A model generated the notes under the pieces. That model searched no databases, was not told the DNA's origin, and saw only the letters and a list, made by a program, of their open reading frames with translations. Below are positions 1-5,996 of a stretch of 20,852 bases of DNA, piece after piece; position 1 is the first letter of the stretch; each line of letters begins with the position of its first letter. This stretch comes from an uncultured Oxalobacteraceae bacterium (GTDB lineage: Bacteria > Pseudomonadota > Gammaproteobacteria > Burkholderiales > Burkholderiaceae_D). The DNA lies in contig CALKVB010000679.1 of the NCBI GenBank assembly GCA_937996605.1, forward strand, positions 1-20,852, in the 5' to 3' direction. Made by a program: the position numbers and the translations under genes.

Positions 1-187
1 CTGCGACCAGGGTGTCGCGGCGCAGACGTATGGAGCGAACTGGTGAGCCCGAATTCCATTCGGCGGGCAACCACCTGGGCAGAATGCGCACCGTCTGAGG
101 GGCGGCCATGCCGGGCAGGAGCAATTGCTCGGACATGAGGCGGCGCGGGGTTGAAGACTCAGGCGAAAGAAAATCTATGTGCAACAC
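1..187 (-). CDS. N-terminal part of an unidentified protein, cut by the window edge
   Basis: An open frame of 62 codons runs off the left edge without a stop. I chose the GTG at 185-187 because an AAGGAG Shine-Dalgarno sequence (minus strand of 194-199) lies 6 bases upstream; a later ATG at 134-136 has no such site. The visible protein begins MLHIDFLSPESS and ends with an arginine-rich stretch containing RSIRLRRD. There is no signal peptide or membrane segment. I do not recognise the family. The pattern 'R-x-I-x-L ... T-L-V' just before the edge faintly recalls the start of YgjP/DUF45-type metallopeptidases, but this is a weak guess. The DNA is about 63% GC, clearly richer than the roughly 50% of the genes to the right. 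Confidence 0.6.
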   Translation of the reverse strand, partial: MLHIDFLSPESSTPRRLMSEQLLLPGMAAPQTVRILPRWLPAEWNSGSPVRSIRLRRDTLVA

Positions 188-491
188 GTGCAACTCCTTA
201 AGTTAGTGGAGTTGCGTGTAAGTAGCGCTGTTCTTTAAGCTCCTGGCTGGCGCTTTAGGGACCCTTTAAAGGGCTCCAAAGAGCGTCAGGCGACTGCCTT
301 ATCCACAGGGGCACCAGAAAGCCCCAGGGAGGCTTTCAAGCGCACTGGGGCGCAGTCGCGCCACCGTCTTTCGCAGCTGCTCCCCGATGCGGGTTACAGA
401 AACTGCGTCAGAAAAACAAAAAAGCGGCCTTTTTGAGGGGCCGCTTTTTGCGAAGGTCCTTGCCAACCTGTTGATTTTCAAGGACTTATTC
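188..491. other. GC-rich gene-free stretch with strong predicted secondary structure
   Basis: No convincing coding frame lies here; the frames that cross it run into the tRNA or the terminator. It holds the ribosome binding site of the leftmost gene (194-199), a 12-base perfect palindrome (262-273, CCCTTTAAAGGG) and a set of GC-rich inverted repeats: 290-297 with 352-359 (8 bp), 321-327 with 345-351 (7 bp), and a competing 308-312 with 321-325 (5 bp). A bidirectional terminator follows at 411-449. The segment could be a long 5' untranslated region of the leftmost gene, or a small RNA gene on the plus strand ending at the terminator. I found no good promoter for the latter. Confidence 0.4.
411..449 (-). 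terminator. Bidirectional intrinsic terminator downstream of tRNA-Phe
   Basis: A perfect 11-bp stem (419-429 with 439-449) has a GC core and A/T outer arms around a 9-base loop. On the minus strand it is followed by a T-rich run (T6-G-T5, counting the stem's own Ts), which fits the end of the tRNA-Phe transcript about 40 bases after its CCA. The A/T arms also give a U-tract on the plus strand, so it may stop transcription from either side. Confidence 0.85.
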
Positions 492-567
492 TGGTGGCCT
501 GGGGCGGAATCGAACCACCGACACAAGGATTTTCAATCCTCTGCTCTACCGACTGAGCTACCAGGCC
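492..567 (-). tRNA. tRNA-Phe (anticodon GAA)
   Basis: The 76 bases fold as a complete cloverleaf. The acceptor stem is GGCCTGG with CCAGGCC, the D-stem GCTC/GAGC, and the anticodon stem GAGGA/TCCTT around loop TTGAAAA, so the anticodon is GAA. The T-stem is GGTGG/CCGCC with loop TTCGATT, followed by discriminator A and an encoded CCA end. It is transcribed leftward from its own promoter (578-606) and stops at the hairpin at 411-449, so it forms a single-gene unit. Confidence 0.98.
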
Positions 568-577
568 AAGACCAAGA

Positions 578-606
578 AGTATAGCGGACGGTCTTCGAAA
601 AAGCAA
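578..606 (-). promoter_or_regulatory. Sigma70-type promoter of tRNA-Phe
   Basis: On the minus strand TTGCTT (601-606) and TATACT (578-583) are separated by exactly 17 bases. The predicted start of transcription lies only a few bases before the mature tRNA 5' end at 567, as expected for a short tRNA leader. Confidence 0.75.
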
Positions 607-696
607 ATGATTTCTTGTTTGACCTGTAAATTTTGTGCTTTCTCAATAAAAAAGCGGGTTTTTAGACCGTGGGAAATGGCTTCTGTTGGGCTCACG

Positions 697-702
697 TATA
701 AT
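697..702 (+). promoter_or_regulatory. Possible -10 element upstream of the first hydroxylase gene
   Basis: A perfect TATAAT lies 68 bases before the ATG at 771. No good -35 hexamer is found at 16-18 bases' spacing, so the promoter is plausible but unproven. Confidence 0.4.
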
Positions 703-770
703 ACAGCGCGTAGCCTGATGGTTAGTTCACATCGCATTTTCGGTGATGTTGCGTGTATAAAAGGTAATGT

Positions 771-1976
771 ATGAGCGCTGGTTCTCAAATTCGTTGTCAG
801 ATCTGTATCGTTGGTGACGGTGCGGTGGGTAAGGCTGCGGCATTGGGCTTTTCTCAACTTGGCCTACAAGTCACTTTGTTAAGTGCTGCACCGCCGCGTG
901 TCGAAACTTCAGTTACTTTGGGTGATTGGGATGTACGCGTGTTTGCCCTGAACCATGTGGCGCGTAACTTACTCGATGGCTTGAAAGTATGGGGTGCCTT
1001 AGATGCGTCGCGCGTAGCGCCAGTGAGTGCGATGCGGGTGTTTGATGGTTCTGAACGCGCCACCGGAGATTTGTCGTTTGATGCCTATGGTGCGTATATT
1101 AACGAGCTAGCGTGGATCGTGGAAGATTGCAACCTGACACGCGCTTTAGATACCGCTTTGCGGTTTGCGCCGCATATTACCTCGGTCTTTGGTCAAGCTT
1201 CCCGTTTAGAAGTGGGAGCTGATGCTGCAAGCGTGCATTTGAGTGACGGTCGTCAATTGCAAGCAGAATTAGTGATTGGTGCCGATGGCGCGCAGTCTTG
1301 GGTGCGTGGGCAAGCCGACATCGGTTTGGACTATCGTTCCTACCATCAGCAAGGCGTTGTCTGTAACTTCGAATGTGAAAAACCGCACCATGGCGTCGCG
1401 CATCAATGGTTTGTACAAGAACAAGGCATCATCGCTTTGTTGCCCTTACCGGGAAATCGTGTGTCCTTGGTATGGTCTGCACCAGACGATTTGGCGCAGC
1501 AGATCATGAGCCAATCGATGGATGAGTTAATTACGCGCTTAGCGCCCTATAGTGCCGAGCCTTTGGGTAAGCTGAGGCCCGTATTGCCGGAAGCGATTAA
1601 GGCTTTTCCTTTGCGCTTGATTCGTCCGCATTCTTTGGTTGCTGATCGTGTCGCTTTAATTGGTGATGCGGCTCATGCGGTGCACCCGATGGCGGGGCAT
1701 GGTATGAATTTAGGGTTTGGCGATGTAAATGATTTGATTCGCTGCATTAAAGAGCGCGAAGCATATCGAGATTGTGGCGATGAGCGTGTGTTGAGTCGTT
1801 ATCGTCGTGCCCGTGCTGAAGAAGTCGCGCTCATGCAAATCACCACTGATGGCTTATATCGTCTCTTTGGTAGCGATTTATCTGCCGTTCGTCTGCTGCG
1901 TAATACAGGATTGAACTTCTTAAATCTCTTGCCTGTCCTAAAGCGTAAATTGATCGCCCATGCAATGGGTGTTTGA
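771..1976 (+). CDS. UbiH/UbiF/VisC/COQ6-family FAD-dependent ubiquinone hydroxylase
   Basis: A flavoprotein monooxygenase of 401 residues that should hydroxylate the aromatic ring of a ubiquinone precursor with O2 and NAD(P)H. Three family motifs are visible: the N-terminal dinucleotide fold GDGAVG (residues 15-20), the ADG motif (171-173) and the second FAD motif starting GDAAHAVHPMAGHGMNLG (from 298). The GDAAH form and the C-terminal layout (RLLRNTGL, then a short basic tail ending AMGV) resemble UbiF/VisC more than UbiH, whose version is GNAAQ. A true UbiH-like gene lies at 5997-7145, so this one probably acts on a different ring carbon; which one cannot be told from sequence. AAGG at 761-764 supports the start. 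dsbC follows after 56 bases with no terminator. Confidence 0.85.
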   Translation: MSAGSQIRCQICIVGDGAVGKAAALGFSQLGLQVTLLSAAPPRVETSVTLGDWDVRVFALNHVARNLLDGLKVWGALDASRVAPVSAMRVFDGSERATGDLSFDAYGAYINELAWIVEDCNLTRALDTALRFAPHITSVFGQASRLEVGADAASVHLSDGRQLQAELVIGADGAQSWVRGQADIGLDYRSYHQQGVVCNFECEKPHHGVAHQWFVQEQGIIALLPLPGNRVSLVWSAPDDLAQQIMSQSMDELITRLAPYSAEPLGKLRPVLPEAIKAFPLRLIRPHSLVADRVALIGDAAHAVHPMAGHGMNLGFGDVNDLIRCIKEREAYRDCGDERVLSRYRRARAEEVALMQITTDGLYRLFGSDLSAVRLLRNTGLNFLNLLPVLKRKLIAHAMGV

Positions 1977-2032
1977 TTTGATTGAGAAACTTAGGCCGTC
2001 GATGGTCGCTCATTTTTACCGGAAATACTGAT

Positions 2033-2833
2033 ATGAAATTGAAATTAAAAATCGCCATAGCAACGCTGAGTAGCTGTTTGCTTGCCTTGAGTATTGGTGC
2101 CCTAGTGCAAGCGCAAACTAAGGCGGAAGCTAATAAATTAGTGAAGCCCGGTGAGAGTACAGAAAGCTATATTAAGCGTATGGTGACAGCCAATTTGGGT
2201 GCTGGAACGAAAGTAGATTCCGTCAGCAAAACACCCTATGGGGGGCTGTACGAAGTAAGAATGGGCCCTGAGATTATTTATACCGATGCCAAGGCTGAAT
2301 ATCTATTTGTCGGTAGCGTGCTAGATGGAAAAGCTGCGGTCAACTTCACTAAACAACGTGTCGAACAGATCACCAAGGTTAACTTTAACGAATTACCACT
2401 GGATTCAGCAGTCAAGTATGTCAAAGGTGATGGCAAACGCGTCATCGCGATTTTTGAAGACCCGAACTGCGGTTATTGCAAAAAGTTTCGCAAGACTTTG
2501 CAGTCTGTCGACAATGTCACTATTTACACCTTTATGTACAACATCTTGGCAGACGATTCCGCAGTTAAATCGCGCGACATTTGGTGTTCACCGAATCGCA
2601 GCAAGGCTTGGGATGATTGGATGATCGAAGGTAAGCTTGCACCGACTGCCGCAGCAAATTGTCAAGCGCCGAACGATAAAGTATTGGCGCTTGGTCAAAA
2701 ATTGCGCGTAACAGGAACCCCGACAGTCATCTTTACCGACGGTAGTCGTTTGCCTGGAATGGTTGACGTCAAGGCCTTAGAAGAAAAATGGGCGAGCTTG
2801 AAAAACCCAGCACCTGCTGTGGCAGCACGATAA
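2033..2833 (+). CDS. dsbC: Thiol:disulfide interchange protein DsbC (periplasmic disulfide isomerase)
   Basis: A 266-residue periplasmic protein that reshuffles wrong disulfide bonds and is kept reduced by DsbD. The ATG at 2033 gives a normal signal peptide (basic MKLKLK, hydrophobic core, cleavage probably after LVQAQ). A short N-terminal dimerisation domain (about 35-105) precedes a thioredoxin fold with the active site CGYC at residues 146-149, the classic DsbC sequence, and a cis-proline in GTPT (Pro230). Two further cysteines (in IWCSPN and ANCQAP) match the structural disulfide of the family. The frame is open upstream to 1982, but the extra 17 residues would spoil the signal peptide. 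The MocA-like gene follows after 24 bases. A possible client here is LptD, whose E. coli counterpart needs correct disulfide pairing. Confidence 0.93.
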   Translation: MKLKLKIAIATLSSCLLALSIGALVQAQTKAEANKLVKPGESTESYIKRMVTANLGAGTKVDSVSKTPYGGLYEVRMGPEIIYTDAKAEYLFVGSVLDGKAAVNFTKQRVEQITKVNFNELPLDSAVKYVKGDGKRVIAIFEDPNCGYCKKFRKTLQSVDNVTIYTFMYNILADDSAVKSRDIWCSPNRSKAWDDWMIEGKLAPTAAANCQAPNDKVLALGQKLRVTGTPTVIFTDGSRLPGMVDVKALEEKWASLKNPAPAVAAR

Positions 2834-2857
2834 TTCTGTAAAAGTGCATCGATTGCG

Positions 2858-3472
2858 ATGTTGAACTCAAACGCCCGTGATCGTTTCCGTTGCCATGCAA
2901 TTTTGTTGGCTGCGGGACGCGGGCGAAGATTTGATCCCGCGGGACAAATCAGTAAGCTACATCAAATTCTTCACAACGAAGTGAGTGTGATTGAACAGAG
3001 CGCATCGCGTTTGAGTAGTGTCATTCCTCAATGTCATATCGTTACGCGTAGTGCGGGCGATTGGCCTACGAACTTTCTGCAACGGTTTTCAGCATCGATG
3101 ATTGTCTGTGAGGATGCCGACCATGGCATGGCGCATAGTTTAGTCTGCGCTGTTCAAGCCTTGCCTGAGAGTTGCGATGCAGTCTTGATTGCTTTGGCTG
3201 ATATGCCTTTCGTTGAAGTAGCAACAATCGAGCGTCTGGTACATTCTCTACAAAACGGAGCGCAAATTGCCGTGCCCGTGTACCAAGGACAGCGCGGCAA
3301 TCCAGTCGGTTTCAGTAGGGAGATGTTTGGCGAACTTCAGCAGCTTCGTGGTGATCAAGGTGCCCGTTCGCTATTGAAGATCTATACTGTGTCTGAGGTG
3401 GTAGTAGATGATGCAGGAATCTTACGCGATATCGATACACCAGCAGACTTGTCCGGCGTTCACGCCGTTTAA
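2858..3472 (+). CDS. MocA-like nucleotidyltransferase (NTP_transf_3 family)
   Basis: A 204-residue protein with the single-domain nucleotidyltransferase fold of molybdenum cofactor cytidylyl/guanylyltransferases. Visible motifs are the nucleotide-binding loop LLAAGRGRRF (residues 16-25), the metal-binding ADMPFV, RGNPVGF, the GDQGAR segment and the terminal DIDTPADL. This set fits MocA (CTP:molybdopterin cytidylyltransferase) better than MobA. No molybdoenzyme, XdhC or other cofactor gene lies nearby, so the substrate is unproven. The Shine-Dalgarno sequence is poor; the start was chosen as the only ATG before the nucleotide-binding loop. The gene lies 24 bases after dsbC and is probably cotranscribed with it. 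Confidence 0.8.
   Translation: MLNSNARDRFRCHAILLAAGRGRRFDPAGQISKLHQILHNEVSVIEQSASRLSSVIPQCHIVTRSAGDWPTNFLQRFSASMIVCEDADHGMAHSLVCAVQALPESCDAVLIALADMPFVEVATIERLVHSLQNGAQIAVPVYQGQRGNPVGFSREMFGELQQLRGDQGARSLLKIYTVSEVVVDDAGILRDIDTPADLSGVHAV
3454..3470 (+). terminator. Possible weak terminator at the end of the MocA-like gene
   Basis: A 5-bp GC stem (3454-3458 with 3463-3467, loop TTCA) is followed by TTT and overlaps the last codons and stop of the MocA-like gene. The stem is short and the T-run only three bases, so it may be chance. Confidence 0.25.
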
Positions 3473-3585
3473 ATCTATAATGCCCCGGTCATGCAGGTCT
3501 GAATTTACGGATTTCATCGCAGAAGCGGGCTATTTCGCCTAAAATAGCGCCTGTAAAACTCGCAGGTCCCTTTTATATTTATTTG

Positions 3586-3612
3586 ACGAGCGCAGATTGC
3601 GCTTCTCGTTTT
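3586..3612 (+). terminator. Hairpin with T-run just before the DUF3429 gene
   Basis: ACGAG (3586-3590) pairs with CTCGT (3605-3609), and CGCA (3591-3594) with TGCG (3598-3601), leaving a 3-base bulge (3602-3604). Four Ts (3609-3612) follow. The structure ends 6-7 bases before the ATG at 3619, so it could act as a terminator for the upstream group or could limit access to the ribosome site of the next gene. Confidence 0.35.
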
Positions 3613-3618
3613 GGAATT

Positions 3619-4077
3619 ATGAATACTTTAGATAAACAGTTTGCTACCCGCTTAGGCATTGCCGCCTTGGCGCCTTTTGTTTTATTGATGCTGTTGTGCT
3701 GTGTTGTGCCTTTAGAAGTGGCAGAGTTCTTCGTTAGTGCGCAGTTGGTCTACGGCATTGCGATCTTGGGATTTGTCGGTGGTTTGCACTGGGGTCTTTC
3801 CTTTATCAGTAAAGAGCGCACTGTACAAGATTTAAAGCGTGATTTGTTGTGGGGTGTGGTGCCAGTCATCGTTGCTTGGTTTTCAATGGCCTACATTTCA
3901 GGCGCGGCATTCTTAGTGCAGATGGCGGCTTTCATTTTTTCCTATCAATATGATAAACGGATGTATCAACGTTTTGATATTCCACCTTGGTTCGTGGAGC
4001 TGCGTTTTCGCCTCACCAGTGTAGTGGTGGCGACACAAGTCTTAATGTTTGTGATTTTTACCGTTCGATCAAATTGA
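3619..4077 (+). CDS. DUF3429 family inner-membrane protein
   Basis: A hydrophobic protein of 152 residues with about five predicted membrane segments: roughly 13-33 (GIAALAPFVLLMLL), 44-62, 76-90, 93-108 and 133-149. The segment GFVGGLHWGLSF, with its Gly-Gly-x-His-Trp-Gly core, is typical of the DUF3429 family, whose function is unknown. The frame is open upstream to a TTG at 3583, but the ATG at 3619 gives the usual family start and has GGA a few bases before it. The M61 peptidase gene begins 24 bases after the stop, so the two are probably cotranscribed. Confidence 0.8.
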   Translation: MNTLDKQFATRLGIAALAPFVLLMLLCCVVPLEVAEFFVSAQLVYGIAILGFVGGLHWGLSFISKERTVQDLKRDLLWGVVPVIVAWFSMAYISGAAFLVQMAAFIFSYQYDKRMYQRFDIPPWFVELRFRLTSVVVATQVLMFVIFTVRSN

Positions 4078-4101
4078 ATTTTGCCTAAGTTGGAGTGAGT
4101 C

Positions 4102-5925
4102 ATGGCTGTACAGCATGCAGTGTCATATAAAATTAAGGCCAGCGATTTGGCCGCTCACTTGTTTGAAGTGAGTGTGGAAGTCACAAAACCTGCCGCAACT
4201 GGGCAGGTTTTTTCTTTGCCGGTGTGGATTCCTGGCAGTTATATGGTGCGTGAGTTCGCGCGCAATATTGTGCAAATCAAAGCGCATAGCAAATCTAAAA
4301 AAGTGGCGCTGAAAAAGGTCGATAAATCGACTTGGCAAGCTGCGCCATGCGATGGCCCACTCACGCTTGAGTATCAAGTGTATGCATGGGATTTATCGGT
4401 ACGTGCCGCGCATCTCGATCAAAGTCATGGATTCTTTAATGGTACCAGTGTGTTTTTGCAGGTACATGGACAAGAACAACTGCCGCATATTGTGGATATT
4501 CAGCAGCCAGACGATATCGCCGCTAAGAAGTGGCGTGTAGCGACTTCGCTTCCTGAGTTCAAGGCTAAGCGCTACGGTTTTGGCGCCTATATCGCTAGCG
4601 ATTACGATGATTTGATTGATCATCCAGTCGAGATGGGCGATTTCCAATTGGTCAGTTTCAAAGCGCATGGTGTGCCTCACGATTTCGTGGTGACAGGACG
4701 TGTACCTAATCTCGATTTGGCGCGTATTGCCAGCGATTTGCAGAAGATTTGCGAAGCGGAAATTGCCTTCTTTGAGCCTCGCAGCAAACAGGCACCGATG
4801 CAACGTTACGTATTCATGACGATGGCGGTCGGCGATGGCTATGGTGGCTTAGAGCATCGCGCTTCGACTGCCTTGATTTGCAATCGCAATGATTTGCCGA
4901 CCAAGAACAAACCAGAAATGAGCGAAGGCTACCGCAGCTTTTTAGGTTTGTGTAGTCATGAATATTTTCATACTTGGAACGTAAAGCGCATCAAGCCTGC
5001 GGCCTTTGCGCCTTACGATTTAAGTCAAGAAAACTATACGAGTTTGCTATGGTTGTTTGAGGGTTTTACGAGCTACTACGATGATTTGTTTTTGTGCCGC
5101 ACGGGTTTGATTGATGAGCCGGCTTATCTCAAGCTGGTGGGTAAAACCATCAACTTGGTGCAACGAGGGAGTGGTCGGAAAAAGCAGAGCGTTGCTGCGT
5201 CGAGTTTTGATGCGTGGACCAAGTACTATCGGCAAGATGAAAATTCACCTAACGCTATCGTCAGTTATTACACCAAAGGTTCTTTGGTGGCGCTTGGTTT
5301 GGATTTGACGATACGCCAGCAAACGCAAGGCAAGAAATCTCTTGATGATGTGATGCGGGCGCTGTGGAAAAAATTTGGACGTGACTTTTATTCGCCAGAT
5401 GAAAAACATGCTGCGCAAGGTTTGGGTGAGCAAGAGTTTGCCAGTTTAGTCGCTGAAGTCACAGGTGTCTCGGTGCAAAGCTTCTTACTGAAATATGTTG
5501 AAGGGCTTGAAGATGTTCCTTTGGCGAAGTTATATGCGGATTTTGGTGTGGAACTTGAATTACCGTCAGCATCGAAGAAACCGGCCTTGAATGTGCGTTT
5601 AAGTAAGAGCGCAGGTGACTGTAAATTGGCCAGCGTATACGAAGGCGGCACAGCCCATCGTGCCGGATTATCCGCAGGTGATATCGTTATCGCCATCAAC
5701 GGCTTGCGTGTGACAGCGAGTGATGTGGACAATGGACTGGCGACTACGTTGTCACCCTACAAAGTGGGTGATACGGTCGAAATCCACGCTTTCCGTCGCG
5801 ACGAATTAGTGGTCGTGCATGCTAAATTGCAGGCCGACGATGCATCGAACCTGAGTTTGAATGTGAAAGCACCAAGCAAAGCAAAAGGCGCGAGTAAGGC
5901 AAATCTGAAACGCCCCTCACAGTGA
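4102..5925 (+). CDS. M61 family (glycyl aminopeptidase-like) metallopeptidase with PDZ domain
   Basis: A 607-residue zinc peptidase. The N-terminal half is the beta-rich M61 domain, with the characteristic PVWIPGSYMVREFARNI segment near residues 40-57. The catalytic site HEYFH is at 286-290, with the third zinc ligand in LFEGFTSYYDD (Glu320). A PDZ domain occupies about 490-580 (GGTAHRAGLSAGDIVIAING), where it may bind C-terminal tails of substrates. The C-terminus is a short lysine-rich tail (KAPSKAKGASKANLKR). There is no signal peptide, so the enzyme is probably cytoplasmic. GGAG at 4092-4095 supports the start. The gene converges on ubiH, with 71 bases between the stop codons. Confidence 0.9.
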   Translation: MAVQHAVSYKIKASDLAAHLFEVSVEVTKPAATGQVFSLPVWIPGSYMVREFARNIVQIKAHSKSKKVALKKVDKSTWQAAPCDGPLTLEYQVYAWDLSVRAAHLDQSHGFFNGTSVFLQVHGQEQLPHIVDIQQPDDIAAKKWRVATSLPEFKAKRYGFGAYIASDYDDLIDHPVEMGDFQLVSFKAHGVPHDFVVTGRVPNLDLARIASDLQKICEAEIAFFEPRSKQAPMQRYVFMTMAVGDGYGGLEHRASTALICNRNDLPTKNKPEMSEGYRSFLGLCSHEYFHTWNVKRIKPAAFAPYDLSQENYTSLLWLFEGFTSYYDDLFLCRTGLIDEPAYLKLVGKTINLVQRGSGRKKQSVAASSFDAWTKYYRQDENSPNAIVSYYTKGSLVALGLDLTIRQQTQGKKSLDDVMRALWKKFGRDFYSPDEKHAAQGLGEQEFASLVAEVTGVSVQSFLLKYVEGLEDVPLAKLYADFGVELELPSASKKPALNVRLSKSAGDCKLASVYEGGTAHRAGLSAGDIVIAINGLRVTASDVDNGLATTLSPYKVGDTVEIHAFRRDELVVVHAKLQADDASNLSLNVKAPSKAKGASKANLKRPSQ

Positions 5926-5940
5926 GGTCTTGAAACACGA

Positions 5941-5987
5941 GGCAGTCGCAGCTAGTGCTTGGTGAGGAAAATGCTATCTGCACTGCC
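5941..5987. terminator. Hairpin between the converging M61 and ubiH genes
   Basis: GGCAGT (5941-5946) pairs with ACTGCC (5982-5987) and GCAG (5948-5951) with CTGC (5978-5981), with a one-base bulge and a 26-base loop. No T-run follows on either strand. Its place between converging genes suggests a terminator-like or mRNA-end role, but the evidence is weak. Confidence 0.3.
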
Positions 5988-5996
5988 GACTTCACA

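Noticed and set aside
299..307. Perfect DnaA box (TTATCCACA)
   Set aside because: Only one clear box, with no cluster, no AT-rich unwinding region and no dnaA or dnaN nearby. A consensus match is expected about once in a window of this size by chance.
299..526. Minus-strand frame of 75 codons overlapping the tRNA
   Set aside because: It runs through the tRNA-Phe gene and the terminator hairpin, so it is not a plausible protein.
558..857. Minus-strand frame of 99 codons upstream of the first hydroxylase
   Set aside because: It overlaps the tRNA 5' end, its promoter and the start of a well-supported plus-strand gene, and resembles no family.
4393..4803. Minus-strand frame of 136 codons inside the M61 peptidase gene
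   Set aside because: It lies fully inside a well-supported gene on the other strand and has no motif; it is an antisense shadow.
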